A stretch of DNA of 64,000 bases, taken from positions 186,001-250,000 of the forward strand of contig JBLWWJ010000001.1 of NCBI GenBank assembly GCA_048268005.1, read 5' to 3'. Positions 35,931-44,630 of the stretch are shown here, one piece after another (the first letter of the stretch is position 1; each line of letters opens with the position of its first letter). The translations under genes and the position numbers were made by a program. Under the pieces are notes generated by a model. That model was given only the letters and a program-made list of their open reading frames with translations. It was not told the origin of the DNA and ran no database searches. This DNA is from Ancylomarina sp048268005 (GTDB taxonomy: Bacteria; Bacteroidota; Bacteroidia; Bacteroidales; Marinifilaceae).

Positions 35931-37514
35931 TTAGTAACCAGGAGTTGGAGTCAAATTCGAATTTGAATTTAATTCACTTAATGGAATTGGGAATAGGTTG
36001 AAGTGTGAGTCTACTGACTTACCTTCCTTAAGACCACCTTTCCAAGGCCACAAGTAATTTGAGTTACTGAATTTCTCAAAGCGAATAAGGTCTGTTCTTC
36101 TCATACACTCCCAAGAAAGCTCTCTCGCTCTTTCATCAATAATAAAATCCAGAGTTAAATCTGCCTCAGCAATATTTCCAGAAGTGTCACCATAGGCGCG
36201 GGTTCTTATTTGATTGACATATGAAATAGCATCTGATATTGAACCCCCATTACCGCCGCGTAATACGGATTCAGCATACATTAAATATACATCAGCTAAT
36301 CGGAACATTGGGAAATCCGTGTCTACAAAGTTATCGTCAGAACCATTGGTTCCATCAGAGTTTTTATTGGTGTATTTTACCAGCATATAGCCTTCTGTAA
36401 ATTCACCCACTTTATCAATCTCAAGAGCTTGACCATTTGTAAAGAACATAGCTCTCTGGTCGTTGTTCTGATCAAATTTATTTACAAAAGCAGAGGTCAC
36501 GCGGTTTCCACCCCATCCACCGTTAATACCGGCATCAGCAGGTACATAATCACCACCAATTGCAGCGTGAATGATATAGGTGGTTGCACCGTAAGTTTGA
36601 GAATTCAACCCATCACATGCAAATGCAAAAATCATCTCATTTGTTCTTAAATGATTATCAGCCATAAAGAGTTCCTGATAGCTGTCATTTAATGTGTAGA
36701 AAGGCATCACTTTCTCACAATATTCAATACATTCAGAGTATTTTGCCTCGTTAATATATACTTCAGCATTTAAATACATTCTTGCCATAAGTGCCCAGGC
36801 AGCACCTTTGTCAATACGACCATATTCGTTATTCCCTGGTTCAGCTAATTGAGATTCAATTTCACCAACTTCAGTTTCAACAAATGTGAATATTTCTTTA
36901 CGTGTTTTCTGCTCTGGCTTGAATTTACCTACTGGATCTGCTTCCGTAAGGATAGGTACATTACCAAATAAGTCTAAAGCATTGTAGTAAACCATGGCTC
37001 TCAGTAAACGCGCTTCCGCTCTATATTGCTCAATGTTTTTAAGATCTTCGCTAGTAAGTGAGCTAATTAATTTACCAGGTTCAGTATCTCTTAAATATTG
37101 ATTGATGAAACCAATTGTAAGGTATAATCGAGTGTACATATTACCCACAAAACCATTACCTGCAGTCCATTTTTGATTATGGAATTCTTTGATGTCACCA
37201 TCATTCCAGGCTACAATAGCTGCATCTGTGGTTAGTTCCTGGCAGTAGTATAACAAACGAGTATAAACTGTAGAACCCGGATCTCCACCGGCAATATCAG
37301 CATTTCCTCCGGCTCCTTCTTGTCCTGCAAGTACAAAAGAACCGTAAAGTTTTGCTAGTCCTTGCTTGTAGGAGTCAGCGTTTACATAGATTTTATCTCC
37401 TGATTTAAAATTAGGATCGATAGGCGTAGTTTCCAGGTCGTCAACACATGAAGTTAATGTTGCGCCCAAAGCTACTGCGGCCATCAGTATATATTTTTTT
37501 ATATTAGTTTTCAT
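35931..37514 (-). CDS. susD: SusD/RagB-family starch-binding lipoprotein, module 2
   Basis: A 527-residue lipoprotein (lipobox LTSCVDD) that parallels the module 1 SusD along its length: GLAKLYGSFVLAGQEG, EARLLRAMVYYNALDLFGNVP, FIIDERARELSWECMRRTDLIRFEK and the ending PIPLSELNSNSNLTPTPGY. It is 11 bp downstream of its SusC gene and 11 bp upstream of the SusE/F-type gene. The pair probably handles a different size or branching pattern of maltodextrin than module 1; this is inference. Confidence 0.94.
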   Translation of the reverse strand: MKTNIKKYILMAAVALGATLTSCVDDLETTPIDPNFKSGDKIYVNADSYKQGLAKLYGSFVLAGQEGAGGNADIAGGDPGSTVYTRLLYYCQELTTDAAIVAWNDGDIKEFHNQKWTAGNGFVGNMYTRLYLTIGFINQYLRDTEPGKLISSLTSEDLKNIEQYRAEARLLRAMVYYNALDLFGNVPILTEADPVGKFKPEQKTRKEIFTFVETEVGEIESQLAEPGNNEYGRIDKGAAWALMARMYLNAEVYINEAKYSECIEYCEKVMPFYTLNDSYQELFMADNHLRTNEMIFAFACDGLNSQTYGATTYIIHAAIGGDYVPADAGINGGWGGNRVTSAFVNKFDQNNDQRAMFFTNGQALEIDKVGEFTEGYMLVKYTNKNSDGTNGSDDNFVDTDFPMFRLADVYLMYAESVLRGGNGGSISDAISYVNQIRTRAYGDTSGNIAEADLTLDFIIDERARELSWECMRRTDLIRFEKFSNSNYLWPWKGGLKEGKSVDSHFNLFPIPLSELNSNSNLTPTPGY

Positions 37515-37525
37515 ATCGAAATGAA

Positions 37526-40501
37526 TTAGAAATTAACATTTACTCCCAAAAGGAATGTTCTTGGTCTTGGGTAGATATTATTGTCAATACCACCATATAT
37601 CTCAGGATCCAATCCTTTGTAATCTGTAATTGTGAAAACGTTTTGAACCGTTGTATACAAATAGACATTCAGTTTATCTTGACAAATTTTACCCAAATCA
37701 TATCCTAGAGTAATATTGTCAAGCTTAAAGAATGAAGCATCTTGTATATAATAGTCAGAATGGTATTGCGCAGAAAAGAATTGCGCATCATTTGCATCAG
37801 CCACACGGTTGGTGATGTTGTTAAGTGAGCTAACGACCCCTTCGTAATGACCTTTGTCTGATTCAATGTTGTTATAGACGTAATTGCCTAGGCTTAAACG
37901 GGCATTCATTGAAAGTGTCCATCTCTTATATCCTAAATTAGATCCGAATCCGAAAGTCCAATCAGCAGATGGCTTTTTATAGATGTATCGGTCACCTTCA
38001 AGAGTAATTTGACCATCGTTGTTACGGTCTACATAAACCCCTTCAAGAGGTTTCCCGGTCTGCTTATCATATACTTGTTGATAGACATAGAATGCGTTTG
38101 CAGCATGACCAGTACTGTGAATTTGAATATTATTACCAGTACCACCAGAAATACCACCTGTAAAGACCCCTTTGAAGTTAGGATCGTTTGAGTCTGTTAA
38201 TTTGGTGATTTCATTTTTGTTGTAGGCAGCATTGGCATTTAATTCCCAATTCCAGTCTTCATTTGCAATAACAATACCGTTTAAAGAAAATTCCAGTCCT
38301 TCATTTTCAAGAGAACCAATATTGGTTACAACACGGTTTTTAAGGTTTGAACCTGCTGGTACATCAATTTCGTTGATTAGATCTTTCGTCTTACGCTTAT
38401 AAACATCTACACTACCATTTAGTCGGTTGTTAAAGAAACCGAAATCTAAACCAAGATTGTAAGTTGTAGTCTCTTCCCATTTGATGTCAGCATCGTAAGC
38501 ATTAGGACGGATTGTGTTGTAGTAAGTATCACCAAATTGATAGCTAGCCTGATTGTCACCAATGTTATAGATCCCCTGGTAAGGGTAATCACCTTGTCCA
38601 ATCTCTTGTTGACCTGTTACACCATAGCCTAAACGTAATTTCAAGTTCGATAACTGTTCAAATTTCTTAAGGAAAAGTTCTTCATTCATTCTCCATGCAA
38701 AAGCAGCAGATGGGAAAAGTCCCCAACGTTTATCTTTTGAGAATCTTGAAGATCCATCCTGACGAAGCGTGAATGTGAACAAGTAACGATCTTTGAAAGT
38801 ATAGTTCATACGTCCAAAAAATGAAACTAAGTAATTTTCGGTAGCAGATTGTGAAGCTGGATTCTTTTCAAATGATCCATCAAATGTAGTCGTTGCACCA
38901 TTGGCATCCTCTCTCCAGAAATGTTGCCATGAATACCCACCCACAAGATCAATTTTTGAATCAATCTGTTCAAGATCTTTTTTATAGTTCAAGTAGAATT
39001 CAACCAGCTCGTTTTTCTTTTCTTGCGAATAAGCTTTTTGGGACCCATTCCCGTTTTTCGACTCTGTCCAGGCTGCTTCAGCATCTTCAATAACCTTACC
39101 TTCTGATTTTGAATAATCGTAGGCCACATTCAGATTGGCTCTCAGTTCAGGTAAGAAATGGAACTTATAGTCCAGTTGAGTATTACCAATGAAACGTTTT
39201 ACTTCAGAGGTGTTACTTTTTTGATTTAAAAGAGCTAATGGATTTGTTGGTGCTAATACGTCTCTAACATCTCCATTGAAGTAAGTATAGTAGTTACCGT
39301 ATTTGTCGTATTTAGTATCGTCTGATTTTACAGGACGGCTTGGGTCAAATGCAAGGGCACTACCTATTGCTCCAGTATCAGCAAAACGATTTTTTATATA
39401 TAGACCTTTTGCATTAAAGTTGACTTTCAAATGATCTTCAAAGAAGGTTGGGTTTACGGTTAATGCACCAGTGTAACGCTCTAAATTTGAAGTTTTCAAG
39501 ATACCTTCCTGATCAGTATACCCAATAGAAACACGATAAGGTGTGTTAAATTCCGAACCAGAGAAGTTAATGTTGTGATCGTGGCTGATTGAAGTTTCAA
39601 AAATTTCATTTTGCCAATCTGTATTTTCTGTGCCTAATAGATCAACTTTGTCTGGGTAATATTGTTGAATAACATCTCCTAGTTCTTCTGTATTAAGAAG
39701 ATCAATTTGTTTTGCAACCGTATTTACTGAAACGTTACCAGAATAATTGACTTTAAAATTCTGTCCTTTTTTACCCTTTTTTGTTGTTACAAGAATAACC
39801 CCGTTAGATGCTCTTGAACCATAAATTGCTGTTGCTGAAGCATCTTTCAACACGGTGAATGTTTCAATATCGTTTGGATTGATCGTATTTAATGGGTTAC
39901 GCATACCTGAAACGGCATCGCTACTCACAGGAACACCATCAATAATAATAAGTGGATCGTTACTGGCAGAAAGAGAAGAACCACCACGAATACGAATGGT
40001 AGAACCTGATCCTGGAGCGCCACCCCCAGAGGTAATGGTTACACCTGGCATTTTACCCGTTAATAGTTCCTGAGGTGAAGAAATGGATCCTTTGTTAAAG
40101 TCATCTGATTTGATAGCAATAACAGAACCCGTAGCATCTTCTTTTTTAACTTGACCATAACCAATCACAACAACTTCGGAAAGGTTTTCGGTGTTGGTTC
40201 CTAAAATAATGTTAAAGTTAGTTTGATCGCCAACCAATATCTCCTGACTTGTATATCCAATAAACGAAAATACCAAAGTCGAAGAAGCATCGGCAGAGAT
40301 GTTAAAACGACCATCAATGTCGGTACTTGTACCTGTGGTTGTTCCTTTCACAATCACAGAAACACCTGGGATCCCCATGCCATCGTTTGCATCGGTGACT
40401 GTACCAGTTACTACTTTTTCCTGTGCTTGTGTCATGGTAAAAGAAGATACCATAACCAACAGAAGAAGCAGTTTTCTGAACATACTAATGTTAAGTTTCA
40501 T
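37526..40501 (-). CDS. susC: SusC/RagA-family TonB-linked transporter, starch module 2
   Basis: A 991-residue TonB-dependent transporter with the same layout as module 1: signal (MFRKLLLLLVMVSSFTMTQAQ), regulatory-like domain (TGTVTDANDGMGIPGVSVIV), plug (VVVIGYGQVKKEDATGS; PLIIIDGVPVS) and barrel ending VNVNF. The two share signal and plug sequence closely but diverge in barrel loops. Its promoter region is shared with the divergent lacI gene at 40994, and carries the tandem operators at 40793-40812. Confidence 0.95.
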   Translation of the reverse strand: MKLNISMFRKLLLLLVMVSSFTMTQAQEKVVTGTVTDANDGMGIPGVSVIVKGTTTGTSTDIDGRFNISADASSTLVFSFIGYTSQEILVGDQTNFNIILGTNTENLSEVVVIGYGQVKKEDATGSVIAIKSDDFNKGSISSPQELLTGKMPGVTITSGGGAPGSGSTIRIRGGSSLSASNDPLIIIDGVPVSSDAVSGMRNPLNTINPNDIETFTVLKDASATAIYGSRASNGVILVTTKKGKKGQNFKVNYSGNVSVNTVAKQIDLLNTEELGDVIQQYYPDKVDLLGTENTDWQNEIFETSISHDHNINFSGSEFNTPYRVSIGYTDQEGILKTSNLERYTGALTVNPTFFEDHLKVNFNAKGLYIKNRFADTGAIGSALAFDPSRPVKSDDTKYDKYGNYYTYFNGDVRDVLAPTNPLALLNQKSNTSEVKRFIGNTQLDYKFHFLPELRANLNVAYDYSKSEGKVIEDAEAAWTESKNGNGSQKAYSQEKKNELVEFYLNYKKDLEQIDSKIDLVGGYSWQHFWREDANGATTTFDGSFEKNPASQSATENYLVSFFGRMNYTFKDRYLFTFTLRQDGSSRFSKDKRWGLFPSAAFAWRMNEELFLKKFEQLSNLKLRLGYGVTGQQEIGQGDYPYQGIYNIGDNQASYQFGDTYYNTIRPNAYDADIKWEETTTYNLGLDFGFFNNRLNGSVDVYKRKTKDLINEIDVPAGSNLKNRVVTNIGSLENEGLEFSLNGIVIANEDWNWELNANAAYNKNEITKLTDSNDPNFKGVFTGGISGGTGNNIQIHSTGHAANAFYVYQQVYDKQTGKPLEGVYVDRNNDGQITLEGDRYIYKKPSADWTFGFGSNLGYKRWTLSMNARLSLGNYVYNNIESDKGHYEGVVSSLNNITNRVADANDAQFFSAQYHSDYYIQDASFFKLDNITLGYDLGKICQDKLNVYLYTTVQNVFTITDYKGLDPEIYGGIDNNIYPRPRTFLLGVNVNF

Positions 40502-40738
40502 AAATATAATTTTAGTGTAAATAAGAAGTTTGAGATAATGATGGCTTTTGAGGTAGAACTCAATTTTAAAACGTTTTCGAGATTTGTGTGACTCTATTAC
40601 ATTATTCTATCATTTTTTGATTTAGAAAGCCTCTTACAATTATTGAACTCAATGTTTCCGACTATGAATCTTCCTTTATTGTAAATTAGAGCTTATCTAA
40701 ATTCATGCTTAGCCTTAATTATTTCGGCCATAAAGGTA
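40502..40738 (-). promoter_or_regulatory. Long conserved 5' leader and -7 box of susC module 2
   Basis: On the minus strand TACCTTTA (40731-40738) aligns with the module 1 -7 box. The leader of about 225 nt repeats the conserved block at 40635-40684, including the palindrome ATTGAACTCAAT and TTCCGACTATGAATCTTCC on the plus strand. The rest of the 492-bp gap up to lacI holds the tandem operators and no gene. Confidence 0.55.
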
Positions 40739-40792
40739 AAAGTGTGCCATTAATCATCTATTTTAGAGAATATGAAAAAGCGCTTAAATCGC

Positions 40793-40816
40793 CGCAAACG
40801 TCACCGCAAACGCGTG
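40793..40816. promoter_or_regulatory. Tandem LacI-type operators in the lacI/susC divergent region
   Basis: CGCAAACG occurs at 40793-40800 and 40805-40812, again 12 bp apart, with the second followed by CGTG to give CAAACGCGTG. It matches the site upstream of susC module 1. Being between divergent susC and lacI genes, it could control both. Confidence 0.75.
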
Positions 40817-40993
40817 ATATTTTCATATACACATGTTTAAATAAGTCTATGAGGGCTGAGGTCAATATTAATTGTTGATTTATTCTTATATTTACGCATG
40901 ATGTTGGGAAATCAAAATCTTGTTAAAGTCATATTTTACGGACTATGAAGGCCCTGTTGGTATAGATTATTTAGTAAATAAAAAAGGAAATAT

Positions 40994-42007
40994 ATGAGAA
41001 GCGGACAGGTAACGATTAAGGATATCGCTAAAGAACTAGGGATTTCAGCTTCAACAGTGTCTAGAGCTTTAAAAGATCATCCGGATATAAGTGTAAAAAC
41101 AAAAGAGGCCGTTAATGCCTTGGCTAAGGCCTGGCATTATAAACCTAATGCAGTTGCCTTAAGTTTACGTAGTAGTAAGAGTAATGTCATAGGAGTGATG
41201 ATTCCTGAAATTGTTCATCATTTTTTCTCTTCTGTAATCAGTGGTATTGAGAAAATTGCTCATGATGCGGGTTATAATGTGATGATTTTCCAATCAAATG
41301 AGTCTGTTGATCGTGAAATGGATAACACTCAAGCTCTTTTATCTAGTCGAGTTGATGGTGTATTGGTGTCCATGTCGAAGGAGACTAAAAATTACGACCA
41401 CTTTCGTGAATTGAGAAATAATGGTATTCCCATTGTGTTTTTTGATCGTATTTGCAACGAAGTTTCTTCCGATAATGTTATTGTTGATGATTATGCAGGT
41501 GCATTTTCTGCCGTTCAACATCTGGTTGAGTCTGGTTGTAAGCGCATTGCTCATTTATCTGCACCTCAGCATATGCTTTTAGGCCAGAATAGGTTGCAAG
41601 GTTATCGCCAGGCATTAATTAAAAATAAACTTGCTATCGATGAAGATCTAATTATAAAGTGTGATAGTTTTGATGAAGCCAAAGAATTGGTGCCTGCCTT
41701 ATTGAATCTTTCTGAACGACCAGATGCAATTTTTGCAGTAAATGAGTTGACGGCAGCAGGAGCGCTGTCTGTAGTTAAAAAAGCAGGATTACGTGTACCT
41801 GAAGATATCTCTATAATTGGTTTTACCGATGGTTTGGTTTCACGCGTTACTGATCCAGCCCTTACAACTTTGGAGCAGCATGGTCATGATGTGGGGTTAA
41901 GAGCCATGGAATTGTTGTTAAGTCGGATTAATGAGGGGGATATGGATTATGAACCTGTAACCAAGGTGGTTAAGACATCTTTGGTTGTTAGAGAGTCAAC
42001 GAAGTAG
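40994..42007 (+). CDS. LacI-family regulator of the starch PUL
   Basis: A 337-residue LacI/GalR-type regulator. Residues 7-27 form the helix-turn-helix (IKDIAKELGISASTVSRALK), followed by hinge YKPNAVALSLRSSKSNVIGVMIPE and a sugar-binding domain containing GIPIVFFDRIC and DAIFAVNELTAAGALSV. It stands at the centre of the starch PUL, divergent from susC module 2. The CAAACGTTTG-type operators before both susC genes and a related site at 42157 are its most likely targets. Maltose or a maltodextrin is the likely effector by analogy with other Bacteroidota maltose regulators. Confidence 0.93.
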   Translation: MRSGQVTIKDIAKELGISASTVSRALKDHPDISVKTKEAVNALAKAWHYKPNAVALSLRSSKSNVIGVMIPEIVHHFFSSVISGIEKIAHDAGYNVMIFQSNESVDREMDNTQALLSSRVDGVLVSMSKETKNYDHFRELRNNGIPIVFFDRICNEVSSDNVIVDDYAGAFSAVQHLVESGCKRIAHLSAPQHMLLGQNRLQGYRQALIKNKLAIDEDLIIKCDSFDEAKELVPALLNLSERPDAIFAVNELTAAGALSVVKKAGLRVPEDISIIGFTDGLVSRVTDPALTTLEQHGHDVGLRAMELLLSRINEGDMDYEPVTKVVKTSLVVRESTK

Positions 42008-42037
42008 AAAGATTGATTTTTTTTAGTCATATAATAT

Positions 42038-42092
42038 AAGAGTATTTCAGTTCATCTTTAGAGTTTGATTGTAATACTCTTTTTATTTTTTC
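42038..42092 (+). terminator. Terminator of the lacI gene
   Basis: The arms AAGAGTATT / AATACTCTT enclose a 26-nt loop and are followed by a T-rich tail. The large loop lowers confidence, but position and tail fit. Confidence 0.65.
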
Positions 42093-42154
42093 ACATATTC
42101 AGTTCTATAATTGAAGCGGATATTGAAATTTTTTCGCTTTTTTTTAGTTTTCTC

Positions 42155-42166
42155 CGCAACCGTTTG
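42155..42166. promoter_or_regulatory. Single LacI-type operator before the maltose transporter
   Basis: CGCAACCGTTTG differs from the susC-side operators at one position and has the same central CG. It lies about 350 bp before the MFS gene, upstream of a structured leader, and would bring the transporter-phosphorylase genes under the same regulator. Confidence 0.55.
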
Positions 42167-42226
42167 AAATGCGCTATAGCTCAATGTTTATAGGCTTTTT
42201 TGAGTGTCAAACTCCAAGAGTGTTTT

Positions 42227-42486
42227 GATATTCTGTAAAATTTATTCTAATTTTGAAATGCAGAGGGCAACCTCTGTTCCGACTATATTATAATTAATCC
42301 TTCCTTTATTATTGATCTCAAAACTGAGCATTAGCTCTGTTTAATTGGGATTGGTACCCTAAATTTTAGGGGACACAAGCTGAGTTAGTCTATATTGTGT
42401 CACGATCCATATGACGTTTTTTTGTAAATTATTGTTATCGTTTTCTTTAACATACGTATTGAAAAGATTGTCTTATTCAATTTTAA
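42227..42486 (+). promoter_or_regulatory. Structured leader before the MFS/pgmB/GH65 unit
   Basis: No gene is visible. The stretch has a hairpin CAGAGG-GCAA-CCTCTG (42261-42276), a partial match to the susC leader block (TTCCGACTAT ... CTTCCTTTATT on the plus strand, about 42278-42310), and the palindrome CCCTAAATTTTAGGG (42358-42372). Some of these probably form RNA structure or protein sites. Confidence 0.45.
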
Positions 42487-42516
42487 ATGTATCGTTTGAT
42501 ACAAAATGAAAATCTA

Positions 42517-43860
42517 ATGAAGAAACAACCTCGTTTAAGCTTTTGGCAAATCTGGAATTTAAGTTTCGGTTTTCTCGGAGTACAATTCGGTTTTGCTCTG
42601 CAAAATGCGAATGCAAGTAGAATTTTAACAAGTTTAGGAGCGGACCCACATGAATTATCATTTTTTTGGTTGGTAGCACCTATCATGGGCTTGATCGTAC
42701 AACCTGTTGTTGGAGCAGCCAGTGATAAAACTTGGAATAAATTAGGTCGAAGATCACCGTATATTCTTTTTGGTGCTATTGTTTCTATGTTGGCAATGTT
42801 CTTTATGCCAAATGCTCCGATGATTGTAAAAGGAGGAAGTGCTTTGATATTTGGTGTTGTTATGCTTGCACTAATGGATGGTTCATTTAATGTGACATTT
42901 CAACCTTTTAGAGCTTTGGTTGCTGATATGACTCCCGAAGAACAGAGGAATGTCGGCTATTCAATTCAAAGCTTTTTAATCAATGTTGGAGCTGTAATTG
43001 GATCAGCTTTACCCTTTATTTTGACTGCAGTTGGAATATCTAATGACTCTATTGGAGGAAATGTTGCTCCATCCGTTATTTGGTCATTTTATATTGGAGG
43101 GTCCTTACTCTTGATAAGTGTTTTAGTAACTGTATTTAAGACTAAAGAATACCCTCCTGAGGAATTTGAAGCTTATAATAACATTACTGCTGAGGATAAA
43201 GAGGAAAAGGTTAGTTTCTTTCAGTTGTTAAGAAATATGCCGGCAACTATGAAACAGTTATCTATTGTACAATTGTTTTCCTGGTTTCCTTTATTCCTTT
43301 TATGGGTTTATTCAACTACAGCTATCTCTCAACACTATTTTGGTGTTCCAATTAATTTTAATGCTGAAACAGAAACCAATACAAACATACTAAGTGCATT
43401 TAATGAAGCTGGTAATTGGGTTGGAATGTGCTTTGCTGTCTATAGTTTGGTGGCTGCATTGTTTTCGATCGTGATGCCTAAGTTAATTAGTCTAACAAGT
43501 CGGAAAACGGTATACGCAGGATCTCTTTTACTTGGTGGTTTAGGATTTGTTTCCACAATGATGTTTACCAATCAATACATGCTTTTAGTTTCTATGATAG
43601 GAGTTGGAATTGCATGGGCCGGAATTCTTGCCATGCCTTATACAATTTTATCTGGAGCTTTACCAGCTAAACGTATGGGAATCTATATGGGATTATTCAA
43701 TTTAACCGTTGTTGTTCCTCAGATTTTAAGTGGTGTATTTGGTGGCCCAATATTAAGAACATTCTTTGGCGGACAAGGTATTTACATTCTTGTTTTGGCT
43801 GGTGTCATCATGATCCTGGGAGCTGTGTCAGTATTTTTTGTTAAGCAAACAGAGAATTAA
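42517..43860 (+). CDS. MFS maltose/oligosaccharide symporter (SLC45/GPH-like)
   Basis: A protein of about 447 residues with 12 predicted membrane segments. The start LSFWQIWNLSFGFLGVQFGFALQNAN and the loop VVGAASDKTWNKLGRRSPYI are typical of SLC45-like sucrose/maltose:H+ carriers common in Bacteroidota starch loci. I use the ATG at 42517, ten codons after the first in-frame ATG (42487), because the family N-terminus begins MKKQPRLSFW. It should bring maltose into the cytoplasm for the GH65 phosphorylase encoded two genes downstream. Confidence 0.9.
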   Translation: MKKQPRLSFWQIWNLSFGFLGVQFGFALQNANASRILTSLGADPHELSFFWLVAPIMGLIVQPVVGAASDKTWNKLGRRSPYILFGAIVSMLAMFFMPNAPMIVKGGSALIFGVVMLALMDGSFNVTFQPFRALVADMTPEEQRNVGYSIQSFLINVGAVIGSALPFILTAVGISNDSIGGNVAPSVIWSFYIGGSLLLISVLVTVFKTKEYPPEEFEAYNNITAEDKEEKVSFFQLLRNMPATMKQLSIVQLFSWFPLFLLWVYSTTAISQHYFGVPINFNAETETNTNILSAFNEAGNWVGMCFAVYSLVAALFSIVMPKLISLTSRKTVYAGSLLLGGLGFVSTMMFTNQYMLLVSMIGVGIAWAGILAMPYTILSGALPAKRMGIYMGLFNLTVVVPQILSGVFGGPILRTFFGGQGIYILVLAGVIMILGAVSVFFVKQTEN

Positions 43861-43879
43861 TTTTTATTAAAATATAGAG

Positions 43880-44539
43880 ATGGGAACGATTAGTGCATGT
43901 ATTTTTGATTTAGATGGTGTTGTTGTTGATACAGCTAAATACCACTATATAGCTTGGAAAAGCTTGGCCAACGGATTAGGCTTCGATTTTACAGAGGAAG
44001 ATAACGAGCGTTTAAAAGGTGTAAGCCGAATGCGTTCGTTGGAAATTCTAATGGAAATTGGGGGTGTAGATCTTGATGAAGAGACACAATTAAAGCTAGC
44101 TGCTAAAAAGAACGAGGAATATTTAGAATATATTCTAAAAATGACACCAGATGAAATTCTACCTGGTGTGAAGACTTTCTTTGAAGATTTAAAAGCCCGA
44201 GGTATTAAGATTGCCTTAGGTTCTGCGAGCAAGAATGCCATGACCATTCTTGAACAATTGAAACTAACCTCATATTTCGATGCGATTGTTGATGGTACTC
44301 ACGTTAGTAAGGCTAAGCCTGACCCTGAAGTGTTTTTGAAGGGTGCAGAGCTTTTAGGTTTCGCGCCGGCCAATTGTGTAGTGTTTGAGGACGCTGAAGC
44401 TGGCGTTGAAGCTGCAATTAACGGAGGTATGCCATGTGTTGGAATTGGTTCTCCTGATGTTTTAAACAAAGCCAATTTTGTGGTTCCTGGTTTCGAAGGT
44501 TTTTCTTTTGAAACATTGGAGTCTGGTTTAAGTAATTAA
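43880..44539 (+). CDS. pgmB: Beta-phosphoglucomutase
   Basis: A 219-residue HAD-superfamily enzyme. Motif I is FDLDGVVVDTAKYHY (nucleophile Asp and acid/base Asp), the cap contains LKGVSRMRSLEIL as in beta-PGMs, motif II is LGSASKN, motif III KAKPDPEVF and motif IV FEDAEAGVEAA. It converts beta-glucose-1-phosphate, the product of inverting GH65 phosphorylase, to glucose-6-phosphate. It is 20 bp downstream of the transporter and directly precedes the GH65 gene, the normal maltose phosphorolysis arrangement. Confidence 0.95.
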   Translation: MGTISACIFDLDGVVVDTAKYHYIAWKSLANGLGFDFTEEDNERLKGVSRMRSLEILMEIGGVDLDEETQLKLAAKKNEEYLEYILKMTPDEILPGVKTFFEDLKARGIKIALGSASKNAMTILEQLKLTSYFDAIVDGTHVSKAKPDPEVFLKGAELLGFAPANCVVFEDAEAGVEAAINGGMPCVGIGSPDVLNKANFVVPGFEGFSFETLESGLSN

Positions 44540-44630
44540 TATAAAGGCTATCAGGCCTTTCGCGATTTTAAGTAGCAGATTACTATCTGCTCCCGATAAC
44601 TACGGGACTGTAATCTAAAATTAAAGTAAA
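44540..44630. repeat. Cluster of small palindromes between pgmB and GH65 genes
   Basis: Three short inverted repeats lie in 90 bp: AAAGGC / GCCTTT, AGCAGAT-TACT-ATCTGCT, and CCCG(ATAACTA)CGGG. None has a T-run, so they look like REP-type or RNA-processing elements rather than a terminator. Confidence 0.5.

Noticed and set aside
26501..40501. Transposon-mediated duplication of the susCD modules
   Set aside because: No inverted repeats, transposase or integrase remnants border either module.
42487..42516. Ten-codon extension of the MFS transporter
   Set aside because: The family N-terminus starts at the second ATG (42517); the extension overlaps an inverted repeat and is probably leader sequence.
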